The notes under the pieces are model-generated. The model made no database searches. It saw only the letters and a list, made by a program, of their open reading frames with translations, and was not told the DNA's origin. Of a stretch of DNA of 64,000 nt, positions 9,579-18,683 are shown in pieces. The translations under genes were made by a program, and so were the position numbers. Position 1 is the stretch's first letter; each line of letters begins with the position of its first letter. The stretch is from Pseudomonadota bacterium (GTDB lineage: Bacteria; Bdellovibrionota_B; Oligoflexia; Silvanigrellales; Silvanigrellaceae), in contig RFOM01000001.1 in assembly GCA_009926615.1 (NCBI GenBank), forward strand, positions 94,638 through 158,637. Reading direction: 5' to 3'.

Positions 9579-11687
9579 TCAGCGAATCCTCGCCCGCGCA
9601 AAAACTTCAAAAGCCTGCAATGTCTCAGGCTCAAATTTGGCAAAAAACTCTTGAGACTCCCGCCGGTCAAAAACACGCGCCGCATAAACTCCCGCACTTG
9701 CCGAGTCGTTCTGTTGAGTAAATCCGAGAACTCTGAAGTCGGAGAGAATCTCGCCTTTGAATGCACTGGTGTCGGCTTTTCCCGCCACTCCGCCTCCACC
9801 GGCCGAGGACGAATTCCGCTGTTTCGGCATCGCATGATGTCCGTCTTTTCCGGAGATGGCCGGTGAAACCAAAATAGAGGTGCCGGATAGCTCTTTTCGC
9901 TCTGTTTTGCTTATTTCGGAACCTGAATCAGGCTTTATCAGATAAATCATTTCGTCAGCCTGCGCTTTGGCTTTACACACAAAACCGAAGCCGGGATCAC
10001 GCGCAAGAAGCTGCAGAGTGCCCCGACCCAGAAACTCAAGATCACGCTTGGGCAGCTGAGGAAGAAAATTCAGCAAATGGCCGAGACTCTGTTGTCTGCT
10101 GTCTGCCGATTGCAAAACAAAGGCATCAGCATCCAAATCAATTTCACTTTCATAACAACGAATTTTATCTGGTTTCGGCTTTACCGCCGGAATTCGCTCA
10201 GACACAAAATCAATCTGTCCGGCGGAACCTGACTCACCGAGAAATTCCCTGAGAAACCTTCCCATCTCGCTGTTCATGACCCCAAAGTAGGAATCTGACC
10301 CGACACGAAATTCTTCCGGAAGCGGAACGTCAGGCTTAACAAATGCCACGCTTCTCGGGCTTATTCTCTTGTCGTCGGCATATGGAAGAACGGCCCAGAG
10401 AATATCCGGATGACCTGAAAAATCATGAATATACTGGGACAATTCCCGCAGGGTGTTTTTGATCACCAGTTTCTTTTCATTCTGCGAAATTTTCTCGGGC
10501 CATCCGGTTGGTTTGAAAGGCACATTCACATTGTCAAAGTTTTTCTCAAGACCTGAAAGCTGAATAATCGAAACTGATTTTTGCGATGAGCGTTGTGCCA
10601 TATCTTTTGCGGCAGCCGTTCTGATCTGCATTACGTCGTCGGCCAGCAGGTCGAGCCAGCCGATTTGCCGTCCTGCAAAAGGAAGCCCCTCAAACAACCG
10701 GATAATGCCGAACAGATGCACCTGAGAAGCAACGAGCCGTCTCTGAGACTCATGAGCAAGTATTTCATCGGCGATCTGAGCGACAGAATCGGTTCCGCGC
10801 CCGAACAGCGAACGGCCAAACCTGAGCTGCGATGAAAGCGACACAAGTGCGCTCGTATCCTTGTCGCGCTGCACGCGTCCATACTGACTTGGAGCACGAA
10901 CGACCTTCTTCACCAGCGCAGATGCCTTGCCCTGCCCCCCTGCGAACAATTCCTCTATCTGCTCGCTCAGAACGGACTTTGATATGATGTACCTGATGCG
11001 CTGCGCATCTTTCAGTTTCGACTGCTCGGTGCGAAATTCATCACTCTCGAGAATATCGGCAGGAAGAAAGAAAATTTGGATGTGTCGTCTTTTACCGTCT
11101 GCTCCCGCAGGACCGGCGGAGTCATTTGCTTTCACCTTTCCCGCATTGCCATTCTCAGTTTCAAAGGACTTGCGGGTCAAAGAAGATATGACGAAATGAA
11201 TCCCTGTCAGCGATGCAGACAGGCGGCTGTTTTGTTCGAACCACGCCCGGGTCAGCTGAGGTGCCGCAATTAAACTGACCGAAACTGCCGTAAGATGGCA
11301 GATCAACAGCACGACAACCGGCAAACTTCTGATTATTTTAACACGAATGAGTCCGGCTTTTCTGGAAGATCTCGCGATGTGAAAATCAAGATACTGTCTC
11401 GTCAAAAACAAAACTACCGCTGAGGGCAATGACAGGAGTCCGCCGACAACACCGCTCAGCGCCACAAGCACCAATGCCGTCCACGTCAGACGGAAATCAC
11501 TGAAGACTCCTCTGACGATCCTCAAATCAAATGAGTCCGTTACCTTCCCATCAGCGACAAATAGGATAAAAAAGAGAGAAGCCGAAACCCAGCCAAGCAC
11601 CGAGAGTGAGACAAAACGTGAGACCAGCTCAAAAAAAGCCAACACACCACCGCCAGGCGTATATTTTGAGCGAGACTTGTAGGCCAT
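9579..11687 (-). CDS. Polytopic membrane protein paired with the sulfatase-like protein
   Basis: The frame is open to an ATG at 11738, which would overlap the divergent hutH start region. The ATG at 11687 has AGGGGA six bases upstream and is preferred (702 residues). About three transmembrane helices lie in the first 150 residues, followed by a large extracytoplasmic region with strands such as 'VSIIQLSGLEK' and 'YIHDFSGHPDILWAVLPY'. These faintly recall alkaline-phosphatase-superfamily cores of lipoteichoic-acid-synthase or phosphoethanolamine-transferase type. No catalytic Thr or metal His set is evident. Its stop abuts the start of the 961-residue partner, so the two are probably co-translated and may form one envelope complex. 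The function is unknown. Confidence 0.5.
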   Translation of the reverse strand: MAYKSRSKYTPGGGVLAFFELVSRFVSLSVLGWVSASLFFILFVADGKVTDSFDLRIVRGVFSDFRLTWTALVLVALSGVVGGLLSLPSAVVLFLTRQYLDFHIARSSRKAGLIRVKIIRSLPVVVLLICHLTAVSVSLIAAPQLTRAWFEQNSRLSASLTGIHFVISSLTRKSFETENGNAGKVKANDSAGPAGADGKRRHIQIFFLPADILESDEFRTEQSKLKDAQRIRYIISKSVLSEQIEELFAGGQGKASALVKKVVRAPSQYGRVQRDKDTSALVSLSSQLRFGRSLFGRGTDSVAQIADEILAHESQRRLVASQVHLFGIIRLFEGLPFAGRQIGWLDLLADDVMQIRTAAAKDMAQRSSQKSVSIIQLSGLEKNFDNVNVPFKPTGWPEKISQNEKKLVIKNTLRELSQYIHDFSGHPDILWAVLPYADDKRISPRSVAFVKPDVPLPEEFRVGSDSYFGVMNSEMGRFLREFLGESGSAGQIDFVSERIPAVKPKPDKIRCYESEIDLDADAFVLQSADSRQQSLGHLLNFLPQLPKRDLEFLGRGTLQLLARDPGFGFVCKAKAQADEMIYLIKPDSGSEISKTERKELSGTSILVSPAISGKDGHHAMPKQRNSSSAGGGGVAGKADTSAFKGEILSDFRVLGFTQQNDSASAGVYAARVFDRRESQEFFAKFEPETLQAFEVFARARIR

Positions 11688-11755
11688 GTTATGTCCCCTG
11701 AACAACGTATCCCAAGAGTTTATCCATGACCCGACCAAACATCAAAGAGGCCGAA

Positions 11756-13324
11756 ATGTCGCATAACAAGACCCGCCCCAACGACCCAAAGACAGGGACG
11801 ATCTCCCTTGACGGTTATTCGCTGACCCTCGGGCAGCTGGTCGCGATTTCCCGAGGTCACGCGCATGTTTCCCTCGCGGAAACTTCCCTTGCCGCCGTGC
11901 GGGAATCCAGAAACTGCGTTGAAAGAAGGCTAAAAAGCGGAGAGACTTTTTACGGCATCAACACAGGCTTCGGCGCTTTGGCACAAGTCAGAATTCCCGC
12001 AGAGCAGCTTAAGCAACTCCAGCTCAATCTCATCCGCTCGCATGCCTGCGGTGTAGGACAAAACCTCCCCAAACACGTCGTCCGCGCCATAATCGTTCTT
12101 CGTCTTCAGACGATGCTCAGAGGCAACTCCGGAGTCTGCGAGGCCACTTTGCGTCAAATGGAGTTTTTTCTGAACAACAACATCCATCCCGTGGTTCCCT
12201 CACAGGGGTCCGTCGGTGCGTGCGGAGATCTCGCTCCACTGGCTCATCTTGCGCTCGGCCTCATCGGTGAAGGACAAGTTGAGTGGAATGATGAAATCCT
12301 GCCTGCGGGCGAAGTTCTCAAAAAACTCGGGCGCGAAGCTTTGTCACCGGAACCCAAAGAAGGTCTGTCGCTCATCAACGGAACGCAGGTGATGACTGCA
12401 ATTGGGCTCCTTGCATGTGATACGGCTGCTCATCTGTTGTGCACTGCTGACATCACACTGTCCATGTCCCTCGATGCGACATTGGGAACCGCAACGGCAT
12501 TCAGAGATGAAATTCATCGTGTCCGGCCTCACAAAGGTCAATCAGTTGCGGCTGCAAATATGCGAAAAATTTTGGCAGATGACGGTCTAAGACTCAGCCA
12601 TGCCGGATGCACGAAGGTTCAGGACCCCTATTCCTTCCGATGCGCACCGCAGGTTCACGGCGCTGCTCGTAACAGTTTTAATCACGTGGTTGAAACACTC
12701 ATGACAGAGGCAAACTCCAGCACCGACAATCCGCTGGTTTTTGCAGAGTCCGACGAAATCCTGAGCGGCGGCAATTTTCACGGTGAACCGGTCGCGATGG
12801 TTTTAGATTATCTGGCGATAGCATTGGCCGAAATTGCCAACATATCCGAGCGCCGAATAGACAAGCTTGTCAATCCTCACATGAGCGGGTTACCTGCTTT
12901 TCTGGTTCAGAATTCAGGATTGAATTCCGGATTCATGATCCCTCACGTCGTCGCTGCCTCTCTGGTCAGCGAGAATAAAGTCCACTGTCATCCTGCCTCA
13001 GTTGACAGCATTCCCACGTCCGCTGAACAGGAAGACCATGTCAGCATGGGCATGACCTCGGCTTTGAAGCTTCTCAAGGTCCTCGAAAATTCGTCTCGCG
13101 TGTTGGCGATTGAATCACTTGCTGCAGCACAGGGATTGGAATTTCATAAACCGATTCAGGGTGGTGCCGGCGTTCGGGCAGCCTATGATTTTATCAGATC
13201 CATTTCGGCGCCGTTACAAGTCGACAGATCCATTGCAACCGATATTGAGCTCATCTCAGAAGCCATCAGAACCGGCGAATTCCGGCGCAAAGTGGAGACT
13301 GTCACCGGAGAACTGGCTGTTTAA
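11756..13324 (+). CDS. hutH: Histidine ammonia-lyase with Ala-Cys-Gly cofactor triad
   Basis: The family deaminates L-histidine to trans-urocanate. The frame matches HutH throughout: 'YGINTGFG' near the N-terminus, 'GSVGACGDLAPLAH', 'LINGTQ', 'QDPYSFRCAPQVHGA', 'NSSTDNPLVF', 'GGNFHGEP' and the late 'SAEQEDHVSMG'. The MIO-forming triad is normally Ala-Ser-Gly. Here the middle codon is TGC (12221-12223), giving Cys156. An ATG at 11726 is also in frame, but the ATG at 11756 has AAAGAGG five bases upstream and gives 522 residues, nearer the usual length. No hutU, hutI or hutG lies nearby. A tyrosine or phenylalanine lyase is less likely, because the NTGFG and QDPYS(F)RC context is histidase-like. 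Confidence 0.9.
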   Translation: MSHNKTRPNDPKTGTISLDGYSLTLGQLVAISRGHAHVSLAETSLAAVRESRNCVERRLKSGETFYGINTGFGALAQVRIPAEQLKQLQLNLIRSHACGVGQNLPKHVVRAIIVLRLQTMLRGNSGVCEATLRQMEFFLNNNIHPVVPSQGSVGACGDLAPLAHLALGLIGEGQVEWNDEILPAGEVLKKLGREALSPEPKEGLSLINGTQVMTAIGLLACDTAAHLLCTADITLSMSLDATLGTATAFRDEIHRVRPHKGQSVAAANMRKILADDGLRLSHAGCTKVQDPYSFRCAPQVHGAARNSFNHVVETLMTEANSSTDNPLVFAESDEILSGGNFHGEPVAMVLDYLAIALAEIANISERRIDKLVNPHMSGLPAFLVQNSGLNSGFMIPHVVAASLVSENKVHCHPASVDSIPTSAEQEDHVSMGMTSALKLLKVLENSSRVLAIESLAAAQGLEFHKPIQGGAGVRAAYDFIRSISAPLQVDRSIATDIELISEAIRTGEFRRKVETVTGELAV

Positions 13325-13377
13325 AATCAAACAGCAATGAATTGAAGAGAATGATTTGGAAAATTTGAGGTCTTACT

Positions 13378-14532
13378 TTGCAATCATCAAAACCATCCGG
13401 AAGCGCAGATTTAAGCAAACTTCTTCCTTCGACGCCGCCGGTCTCGAAAAGATGGCTGGTACAAATCAGCTTTGAGATGCTCGCAATCTGGCAAAAAGAA
13501 TTTTTGGACCTCGGCGGTCTCCCCCCCCAATTTCGCCAGACCAAACTTGCACAGGACTTTCTGCTTTTGGAATTCGAAGACAACCTCAGCGGGCTCCAAA
13601 TACAAAAAACCATTTTCCCGAGATGGCTATGTCCAATTGAACACCAGTGGCCGGTTAATCCTTCAAAAGACGGCTTTGTAGAAAAGGCTGCACAGGGAAT
13701 CTGCCGCAAATTTACCGGAAAATGGGCTGGCATCGACGTTTTTTCAACACATGTTCGCCTCAAATCCATTGCGAAGGGACTGAAGGGACGAATTCACCAA
13801 CTCTACTCCGAGGCTTCGCTTCACGATCCGCAGGCGGCAGGACACATGACCGCACAAGGCGAAAGAATACTCTCCGTCATCGTCGACGAAAAAGGACTGT
13901 TTGCTGGGGGAAGCCCTTCGCGCATTGACCTTGGCACTGCCCTGACGGGCGGGCTGGGTTTTCTTGGAAATTCTGATTCCGGTTCAAAAGATCAACATTA
14001 CAACTTGTCAGCACCTGATTCGAAATTGTCCCCACAGCCCCAAGCGCCGAGCAGAGCAGGCGGAAAAATAAGAGAGGTTCTCGATTTATTGCGTGAATCA
14101 AAACTTGACTGCACGACATTTAAAAACTGGCTCGAATTAGGCGCATCACCGGGAGGAATGACACAGCAGCTCGTTCATTGGGGTGCACGAGTCACGGCCG
14201 TTGATCCGGCCGACCTTGCACCCGAAGTTTCGAGACTGACAAGTGTAAGGCATCTAAAAATCAACGCGCAGGACGTTGAGTCGGCGGAGCATTTTGACGC
14301 GCTGCTCTCTGACATGAACGGACCTTGGGAGAATGCTGCAGAAATAGTGTCCCGTCTCAGTCAAACTCTGCCATCAGGGGCAATCGTTGTTCACACGATT
14401 AAACTAGTTTTGAATTCTGTCACGGAACTTTTTCGAACATGCGGACTCAAGCTTATTCTGGCGAAACATCTCTTTCACAACCGGCAAGAACTCACAGTCA
14501 TTTGCCAGAGAAAAAATCGAGAGATCAGCTGA
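13378..14532 (+). CDS. RlmM-like 2'-O-methyltransferase
   Basis: The protein is 384 residues from a TTG start at 13378 with TGAGG seven bases upstream. A divergent N-terminal part precedes a Rossmann methyltransferase domain with the SAM loop LELGASPGGM (252-261), then 'VTAVDPADLAPEV', 'DALLSDMNGP' and 'GAIVVHTIKLV'. This is the order seen in the FtsJ/RlmM 2'-O-methyltransferases that act on rRNA ribose. The overall length matches RlmM (23S rRNA C2498), which has an N-terminal THUMP-like region. The best inference is rRNA ribose methylation. The exact target is uncertain. It lies about 50 bases after hutH and ends at the bidirectional terminator. Confidence 0.65.
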   Translation: MQSSKPSGSADLSKLLPSTPPVSKRWLVQISFEMLAIWQKEFLDLGGLPPQFRQTKLAQDFLLLEFEDNLSGLQIQKTIFPRWLCPIEHQWPVNPSKDGFVEKAAQGICRKFTGKWAGIDVFSTHVRLKSIAKGLKGRIHQLYSEASLHDPQAAGHMTAQGERILSVIVDEKGLFAGGSPSRIDLGTALTGGLGFLGNSDSGSKDQHYNLSAPDSKLSPQPQAPSRAGGKIREVLDLLRESKLDCTTFKNWLELGASPGGMTQQLVHWGARVTAVDPADLAPEVSRLTSVRHLKINAQDVESAEHFDALLSDMNGPWENAAEIVSRLSQTLPSGAIVVHTIKLVLNSVTELFRTCGLKLILAKHLFHNRQELTVICQRKNREIS

Positions 14533-14569
14533 ACAGGCTTCGGTTCGTCGTCATCCCGATCCCAATAAC

Positions 14570-14600
14570 AAAAAAACCAACTCCGAAGAGTTGGCTTTTT
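14570..14600. terminator. Bidirectional intrinsic terminator
   Basis: CCAACTC (14577-14583), a CGAA tetraloop and GAGTTGG (14588-14594) are flanked by seven A's on the left and C plus five T's on the right. The stem can terminate the + strand methyltransferase transcript and, read from the other side, the long ribosomal protein transcript ending at rplQ. Confidence 0.85.
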
Positions 14601-14687
14601 ACTTTTCCACGTCCACCCGCAGCAGCGGACGCACTCAGAGCAATACCGGAACCGAATTAAACAGCCCCAAGCACTTCTCCGGAGATT

Positions 14688-15071
14688 TTACTTAGCTTCA
14701 GCCGAAGCTGCAGCTGTCTCATCGACGAGCTCGATGAGTGCGCGCCTTGCATGGTCACCCGGTCTGAAACCAAGTTTCAGGATGCGAGTGTAACCACCGG
14801 GACGAGTACCCGTCGCAGGAGCCACTGTCTTGAACAGGCGGGCAACCACTTCAGTTCCATAGAGACGAGCGGCAGCGATTCTCCGGTTTGCAAGTGAGTC
14901 CTTGCGTGCCAAAGTGATCAAAGGCTCAACAATTCCACGGAGTTCCTTTGCTCTCTCAACCGTCGTTTCAATTCGTCCGGTCGTGATCAGCTGAGTGGCA
15001 AGGCCACGCAAAAGAGCTTTTCTTTCAGCTGTATTACGGTTCAGTTTTCTATAACCAAAACGATGTCTCAT
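14688..15071 (-). CDS. rplQ: Ribosomal protein L17
   Basis: This 127-residue protein opens [20 protein letters not shown] and has the '[16 protein letters not shown]' block typical of bL17. It sits near the peptide-exit side of the large subunit. It is the last gene of the alpha-operon segment, directly after rpoA as in most bacteria. A short Ala/Glu-rich tail follows the conserved 'LIELVDE' end. The bidirectional terminator follows about 90 bases downstream. Confidence 0.98.
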   Translation of the reverse strand: MRHRFGYRKLNRNTAERKALLRGLATQLITTGRIETTVERAKELRGIVEPLITLARKDSLANRRIAAARLYGTEVVARLFKTVAPATGTRPGGYTRILKLGFRPGDHARRALIELVDETAAASAEAK

Positions 15072-15088
15072 CGCACAATCCTATCTTT

Positions 15089-16090
15089 TTACGCTTTGAA
15101 ATCCCGTTCGCGGAGTCGAGCCGGATCAAAGCCTTCGATTTTCATTCCAAGGTGCAGGCCCATTTCAGCCAAAATATCCTTGATTTCGTTCAAAGTCTTA
15201 CGACCAAAGTTCTTGGTCTTAAGCATCTCCGACTCGCTTCGAATCACTAACTCACCAATGTAGCGAATTCCAGCATTTTCTAAACAATTTGCAGCGCGCA
15301 CCGAAAGTTCCAGTTCATCAACCGACTTGTAGAGACTTTCGTTCACGCGGGCGTCAACAGTCACGGCTTCGGCAACAGGTGCCTCTTCATCAGCTTCTTG
15401 GAAGTTGATGAACACTGATACCTGATCCTTCAGAATCTTTGCCGAATAGGCAAGAGCGTCTTCGGGAGTCACTGCACCGTTCGTGCTCACTTCGATTACA
15501 AGCTTGTTGAAATCCGATCGCTGACCAACACGTGTCTCAGCAACCGAAAAACTCACACGACGCACGGGAGAGAATACGGCATCCATGGGAATAACACCCA
15601 CAGCAAGTCCCAGCTCCTTGATGGATTCGCTGGTCACGTATCCCTTACCTGTTCTGATGTGAAGCTCAGCCTTAAAGCGGCCGCCTGCACCAACGGTACA
15701 GATGACTTGCTCGGGATCCAAAACCCGCAATGAGCCGTCACATTGAATATCAGCACCTGTCACAACCTTTGGGCCGGTCACGTCGATGACAGCGGTCTTC
15801 TCAGTCTCGCCGTCCAACCAAACACCAAGAGCCTTGAGGTTGAGTACAATCTCAGTCACATCTTCTGCAACATCGGCAACTGTAGAAAACTCGTGTTCAA
15901 CACCTTCGATCTTCAGGCCCACAACAGCAGCACCCTGCAATGACGAAAGCAAAACGCGACGAAGCGCGTTTCCGAGTGTCGTACCGAAACCTCTTTCAAG
16001 AGGCTTTGCGATGAAGCGACCAAATACAGGGGTGACATCTTCTTTTTCAATAAACTGTGGCTTTACAAGCGCTTTCCAGTTGCTCTGCAT
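15089..16090 (-). CDS. rpoA: RNA polymerase alpha subunit
   Basis: This 333-residue protein is of normal length. The N-terminal assembly domain starts '[14 protein letters not shown]' and contains '[19 protein letters not shown]'. An acidic linker (about 235-250) precedes the C-terminal domain with '[18 protein letters not shown]', '[24 protein letters not shown]' split over two helix-hairpin elements, and 'HLGMKI'. The dimer nucleates beta and beta' assembly, and the C-terminal domain binds UP elements and activators. A hairpin lies in the short gap after rpsD. Confidence 0.99.
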   Translation of the reverse strand: MQSNWKALVKPQFIEKEDVTPVFGRFIAKPLERGFGTTLGNALRRVLLSSLQGAAVVGLKIEGVEHEFSTVADVAEDVTEIVLNLKALGVWLDGETEKTAVIDVTGPKVVTGADIQCDGSLRVLDPEQVICTVGAGGRFKAELHIRTGKGYVTSESIKELGLAVGVIPMDAVFSPVRRVSFSVAETRVGQRSDFNKLVIEVSTNGAVTPEDALAYSAKILKDQVSVFINFQEADEEAPVAEAVTVDARVNESLYKSVDELELSVRAANCLENAGIRYIGELVIRSESEMLKTKNFGRKTLNEIKDILAEMGLHLGMKIEGFDPARLRERDFKA

Positions 16091-16116
16091 CCATTACCCC
16101 GTTTTCAATCATGAGA

Positions 16117-16133
16117 GCGCGCATCATGCGCGC
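16117..16133 (-). other. GC hairpin in the rpsD-rpoA gap
   Basis: GCGCGC (16117-16122), ATCAT and GCGCGC (16128-16133) form a six-base perfect stem in the 49-base gap between the rpsD stop and the rpoA start. No T-run follows in the direction of transcription, so it is not a terminator. An mRNA processing or translation-tuning element between S4 and alpha is one inference. Confidence 0.4.
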
Positions 16134-16139
16134 AAAGTT

Positions 16140-16772
16140 TTACTTCGAGTAAAGCTCAACGACCATCTGCTCACGCGCCGGAACCGAGATGTCCTCACGC
16201 GCAGGCCGGGCGAGTACTTCGCCTGTAAAGCTCGAGCTATCCCATTTCAACCAAGCAGGAGCGCCGTGGCCTTCACGCTTGGTTGCCTCAAGTGACGCCA
16301 ACACGGGCGCCATGCTACGGCTTCCTTCACTCAAAGTCACTTTGTCTCCGACTTTCAAGACTGCAGACGGAATGTTCAAGCGTTTGCCATTCACGAGAAT
16401 GTGGTTGTGGCGAACGATTTGTCTCGCTGCGTTACGGCTGGAAGCCAAACCCAAACGATAGACAACGGAATCCAGCCGAAGCTCAAGCCCCTGAAGCAAC
16501 AGCTCACCGGTTTTACCCTTCTTGGCCGATGCCTTCTCAAAAAGACCGCGGAATTGCTTCTCAAGAATTCCGTATACACGACGCAATTTCTGCTTTTCAC
16601 GCAACTGATTGCCGTAGTCGGACAACTTGCTGCGCCGAGCGCCATGCTGACCAGGAGCAGACTTGCGCTTATCTACGGCGCACTTATCTGTATAGCAGCG
16701 GTCGCCCTTCAGGTAGAGCTTAACGCCCTCTCTGCGACACATTCTACAACTTGGACCAATATAACGAGCCAC
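16140..16772 (-). CDS. rpsD: Ribosomal protein S4 (zinc-binding form)
   Basis: This 210-residue protein starts at GTG (16772). The N-terminus carries four cysteines (CRMC, then CYTDKC) of the zinc-binding C+ form. The S4 RNA-binding fold follows, with 'RLGLASSRNAARQIVRHNHILVNG'. S4 is a primary 16S rRNA binder and in many bacteria represses its own operon. It lies between rpsK and rpoA. Confidence 0.98.
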   Translation of the reverse strand: MARYIGPSCRMCRREGVKLYLKGDRCYTDKCAVDKRKSAPGQHGARRSKLSDYGNQLREKQKLRRVYGILEKQFRGLFEKASAKKGKTGELLLQGLELRLDSVVYRLGLASSRNAARQIVRHNHILVNGKRLNIPSAVLKVGDKVTLSEGSRSMAPVLASLEATKREGHGAPAWLKWDSSSFTGEVLARPAREDISVPAREQMVVELYSK

Positions 16773-16791
16773 GATTTAATCTCCAATTTTA

Positions 16792-17181
16792 TTAGACACG
16801 ACGACGCTTGGGAGGACGGCAACCATTGTGAGGAATGGGTGTTTCATCCTTAATCAGCGTAACCTTCATTCCAGCGGCAGAAATCGCACGGATTGCTGAC
16901 TCGCGACCGGACCCGGGGCCCGTAACGACGACAGAACACGAACGCATGCCGTTCTCCATTGCCTTGCGTGCAGCGTCTTCTGCAGCCATCTGGGCTGCGA
17001 AGGGTGTACTACGGCGCGAACCTTTGAATCCCTTGCTACCGGCGCTGGACCAAGTCACCACATCGCCGTTTACGTCTGCAAACGTGATGATTGTGTTGTT
17101 AAAGCTTGCACAGATAGTTGCAACACCGACGGGGACGTTGCGCTTAACACGTTTCTTTTTGCTGACAACAGCCTTGTTCAT
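16792..17181 (-). CDS. rpsK: Ribosomal protein S11
   Basis: This 129-residue protein has the uS11 signatures '[18 protein letters not shown]', '[20 protein letters not shown]', '[12 protein letters not shown]' and the basic C-terminus '[13 protein letters not shown]'. It sits on the small-subunit platform. It lies between rpsM and rpsD in the standard order, with gaps of about 20 bases. Confidence 0.99.
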   Translation of the reverse strand: MNKAVVSKKKRVKRNVPVGVATICASFNNTIITFADVNGDVVTWSSAGSKGFKGSRRSTPFAAQMAAEDAARKAMENGMRSCSVVVTGPGSGRESAIRAISAAGMKVTLIKDETPIPHNGCRPPKRRRV

Positions 17182-17201
17182 ATTTGACTCACTTCAGCTA
17201 T

Positions 17202-17570
17202 TTATTTCTTCTTGTTCGCAACGGTCTTTTTCGGACCTTTACGAGTACGAGCATTTGTCTTCGTTCTTTGACCGCGAACCGGCAATCCGCGACGATGGCG
17301 GAGGCCACGGTAGCAGCCCAAGTCCATGAGGCGCTTGACGTTGGACTGAACCATGCGGCGCAAATCGCCTTCAACAGTAAGTCCGCTGTCGATCGCTTTT
17401 CTGAGCAGGTTGACCTGCTCATCTGTAAGATCCTGAGCGCGTGTGTCGCGGTTAATTGAAACCGTGTCAAGAAGCTTTTGCGCTGTCTTGCGGCCAATAC
17501 CGTAAATATAAGTTAGAGAAATTTCGATCCGCTTGTTTCGCGGAATATCTACACCGGCAATACGTGCCAC
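17202..17570 (-). CDS. rpsM: Ribosomal protein S13
   Basis: This uS13 protein has 122 residues when started at the GTG at 17570, giving the canonical opening [14 protein letters not shown]. An upstream in-frame TTG at 17591 would add seven unconserved residues and overlap the rpmJ stop, so it is rejected. '[15 protein letters not shown]' and '[20 protein letters not shown]' are conserved. It is a small-subunit head protein contacting the P-site tRNA and the L5 bridge. Confidence 0.97.
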   Translation of the reverse strand: MARIAGVDIPRNKRIEISLTYIYGIGRKTAQKLLDTVSINRDTRAQDLTDEQVNLLRKAIDSGLTVEGDLRRMVQSNVKRLMDLGCYRGLRHRRGLPVRGQRTKTNARTRKGPKKTVANKKK

Positions 17571-17591
17571 GGAAAACCCCCAAAAATCCAA

Positions 17592-17705
17592 TTAGCCTTG
17601 GCGTTGCTTATGTTTCTTGACTGCACAAATCACACGAACAATGCCTTCCCGACGGACAACTTTACACTTGTCACAAATCGGCTTTACGCTCGCACGAACC
17701 TTCAT
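17592..17705 (-). CDS. rpmJ: Ribosomal protein L36 (zinc-binding form)
   Basis: This 37-residue protein is encoded just before rpsM. It begins [14 protein letters not shown] and ends KKHKQRQG. Cys11, Cys14, Cys27 and His32 make the zinc site of the C+ form. It was found by direct translation between infA and rpsM, which is its usual place. Confidence 0.97.
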   Translation of the reverse strand: MKVRASVKPICDKCKVVRREGIVRVICAVKKHKQRQG

Positions 17706-17729
17706 AAAAACCTCACTCAGTTCAATTTC

Positions 17730-17948
17730 TTACTTCGCACGGAATACAATTCGACCGCGCTGGAGGTCATACGGACTCAACTCCACTTTCACACGGTCGC
17801 CCGGAAGAATATTGATGAAGTTCATCCTCATTTTTCCGGATACATGTGCCAGCACCAGATGGCCGTTTTCAAGTTCCACCCGAAACATGTTGTTCGGCAA
17901 CTTCTCAGCTACTGTGCCTTCAACCTCAATACGATCGTCGCGTTCCAT
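17730..17948 (-). CDS. infA: Translation initiation factor IF-1
   Basis: This 72-residue single OB-fold protein has '[20 protein letters not shown]', '[19 protein letters not shown]' and '[15 protein letters not shown]'. It binds the 30S A site during initiation. It sits between adk and rpmJ. The map gene (methionine aminopeptidase) often found between adk and infA is absent here. Confidence 0.99.
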   Translation of the reverse strand: MERDDRIEVEGTVAEKLPNNMFRVELENGHLVLAHVSGKMRMNFINILPGDRVKVELSPYDLQRGRIVFRAK

Positions 17949-18017
17949 ATATTTCCCACCAAAGACCGAAGCCGACGAGCCAGTTCGCTAACGCAAAATT
18001 CACAAACCGGCAACACC

Positions 18018-18683
18018 TCACTTCAGTTTTTTCGTTATTACCGCCCCTACATCCAAATACACGAGCTCGGGAGACTGATTGGCATCAATCCGATGCAGAA
18101 TCGCCCGCTCCCGATACACAGAGGAAACCGGAGCAGTTTCCGTAACGTAGACTCCAAGCCGCTTCTCAACGGAAGCAGGTTCGTCATCTTTTCTCCTCAC
18201 AAACGATCCAACAGCCCGACAGGAATTGCAGGACGAGGGGGCTAAACCCTCTGAATTCCCAGAAGCGATTGCACCGCAGTTTTGACAGGTCCAGCGGTTG
18301 CTCAGCCGAGCCACCAAAAGACTGGTCGGAACCTCAAAATCTAGTGCCGCGTCGACCCTGAGGTTCAAATTTTCAAGCACGGAATCAAGAATTTTAACCT
18401 GACTGACGTTTCTCGGAACACCATCCAGCAGCAGCAACTTTTTCTGAGCCTGATGCGCGCGGGAGAGCACTCCGGAACAGCAGTCAAACAACGTAAGGTC
18501 ATCCACCAGAGAACCACTCTCGACGATGGCCTTCACCTTCTGTCCCAGAGCAGAGCCCGATTTAATCTCTTCCCTCAATAACGCGCCCGTCGAAATATGT
18601 TCAGCTCCCAAACGGGACGCTATGAGCGCAGCCTGAGTTCCCTTGCCGGCGCCGGGAGCTCCGAGAAGTACAAATACTTTCAC
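18018..18683 (-). CDS. adk: Adenylate kinase (zinc LID)
   Basis: This 221-residue protein interconverts ATP+AMP and 2 ADP. The P-loop is GAPGAGKGTQ, the AMP-binding region 'HISTGALLREEI', and the LID holds two Cys pairs (CQNC and CNSC), a structural zinc site. The start is GTG at 18683, overlapping the secY stop by four bases (GTGA). It is the usual spc-operon partner of secY. Confidence 0.97.
   Translation of the reverse strand: MKVFVLLGAPGAGKGTQAALIASRLGAEHISTGALLREEIKSGSALGQKVKAIVESGSLVDDLTLFDCCSGVLSRAHQAQKKLLLLDGVPRNVSQVKILDSVLENLNLRVDAALDFEVPTSLLVARLSNRWTCQNCGAIASGNSEGLAPSSCNSCRAVGSFVRRKDDEPASVEKRLGVYVTETAPVSSVYRERAILHRIDANQSPELVYLDVGAVITKKLK

Noticed and set aside
11688..11738. Upstream start for the 702-residue membrane protein
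   Set aside because: It would overlap the divergent hutH start region. ATG 11687 has AGGGGA immediately upstream.
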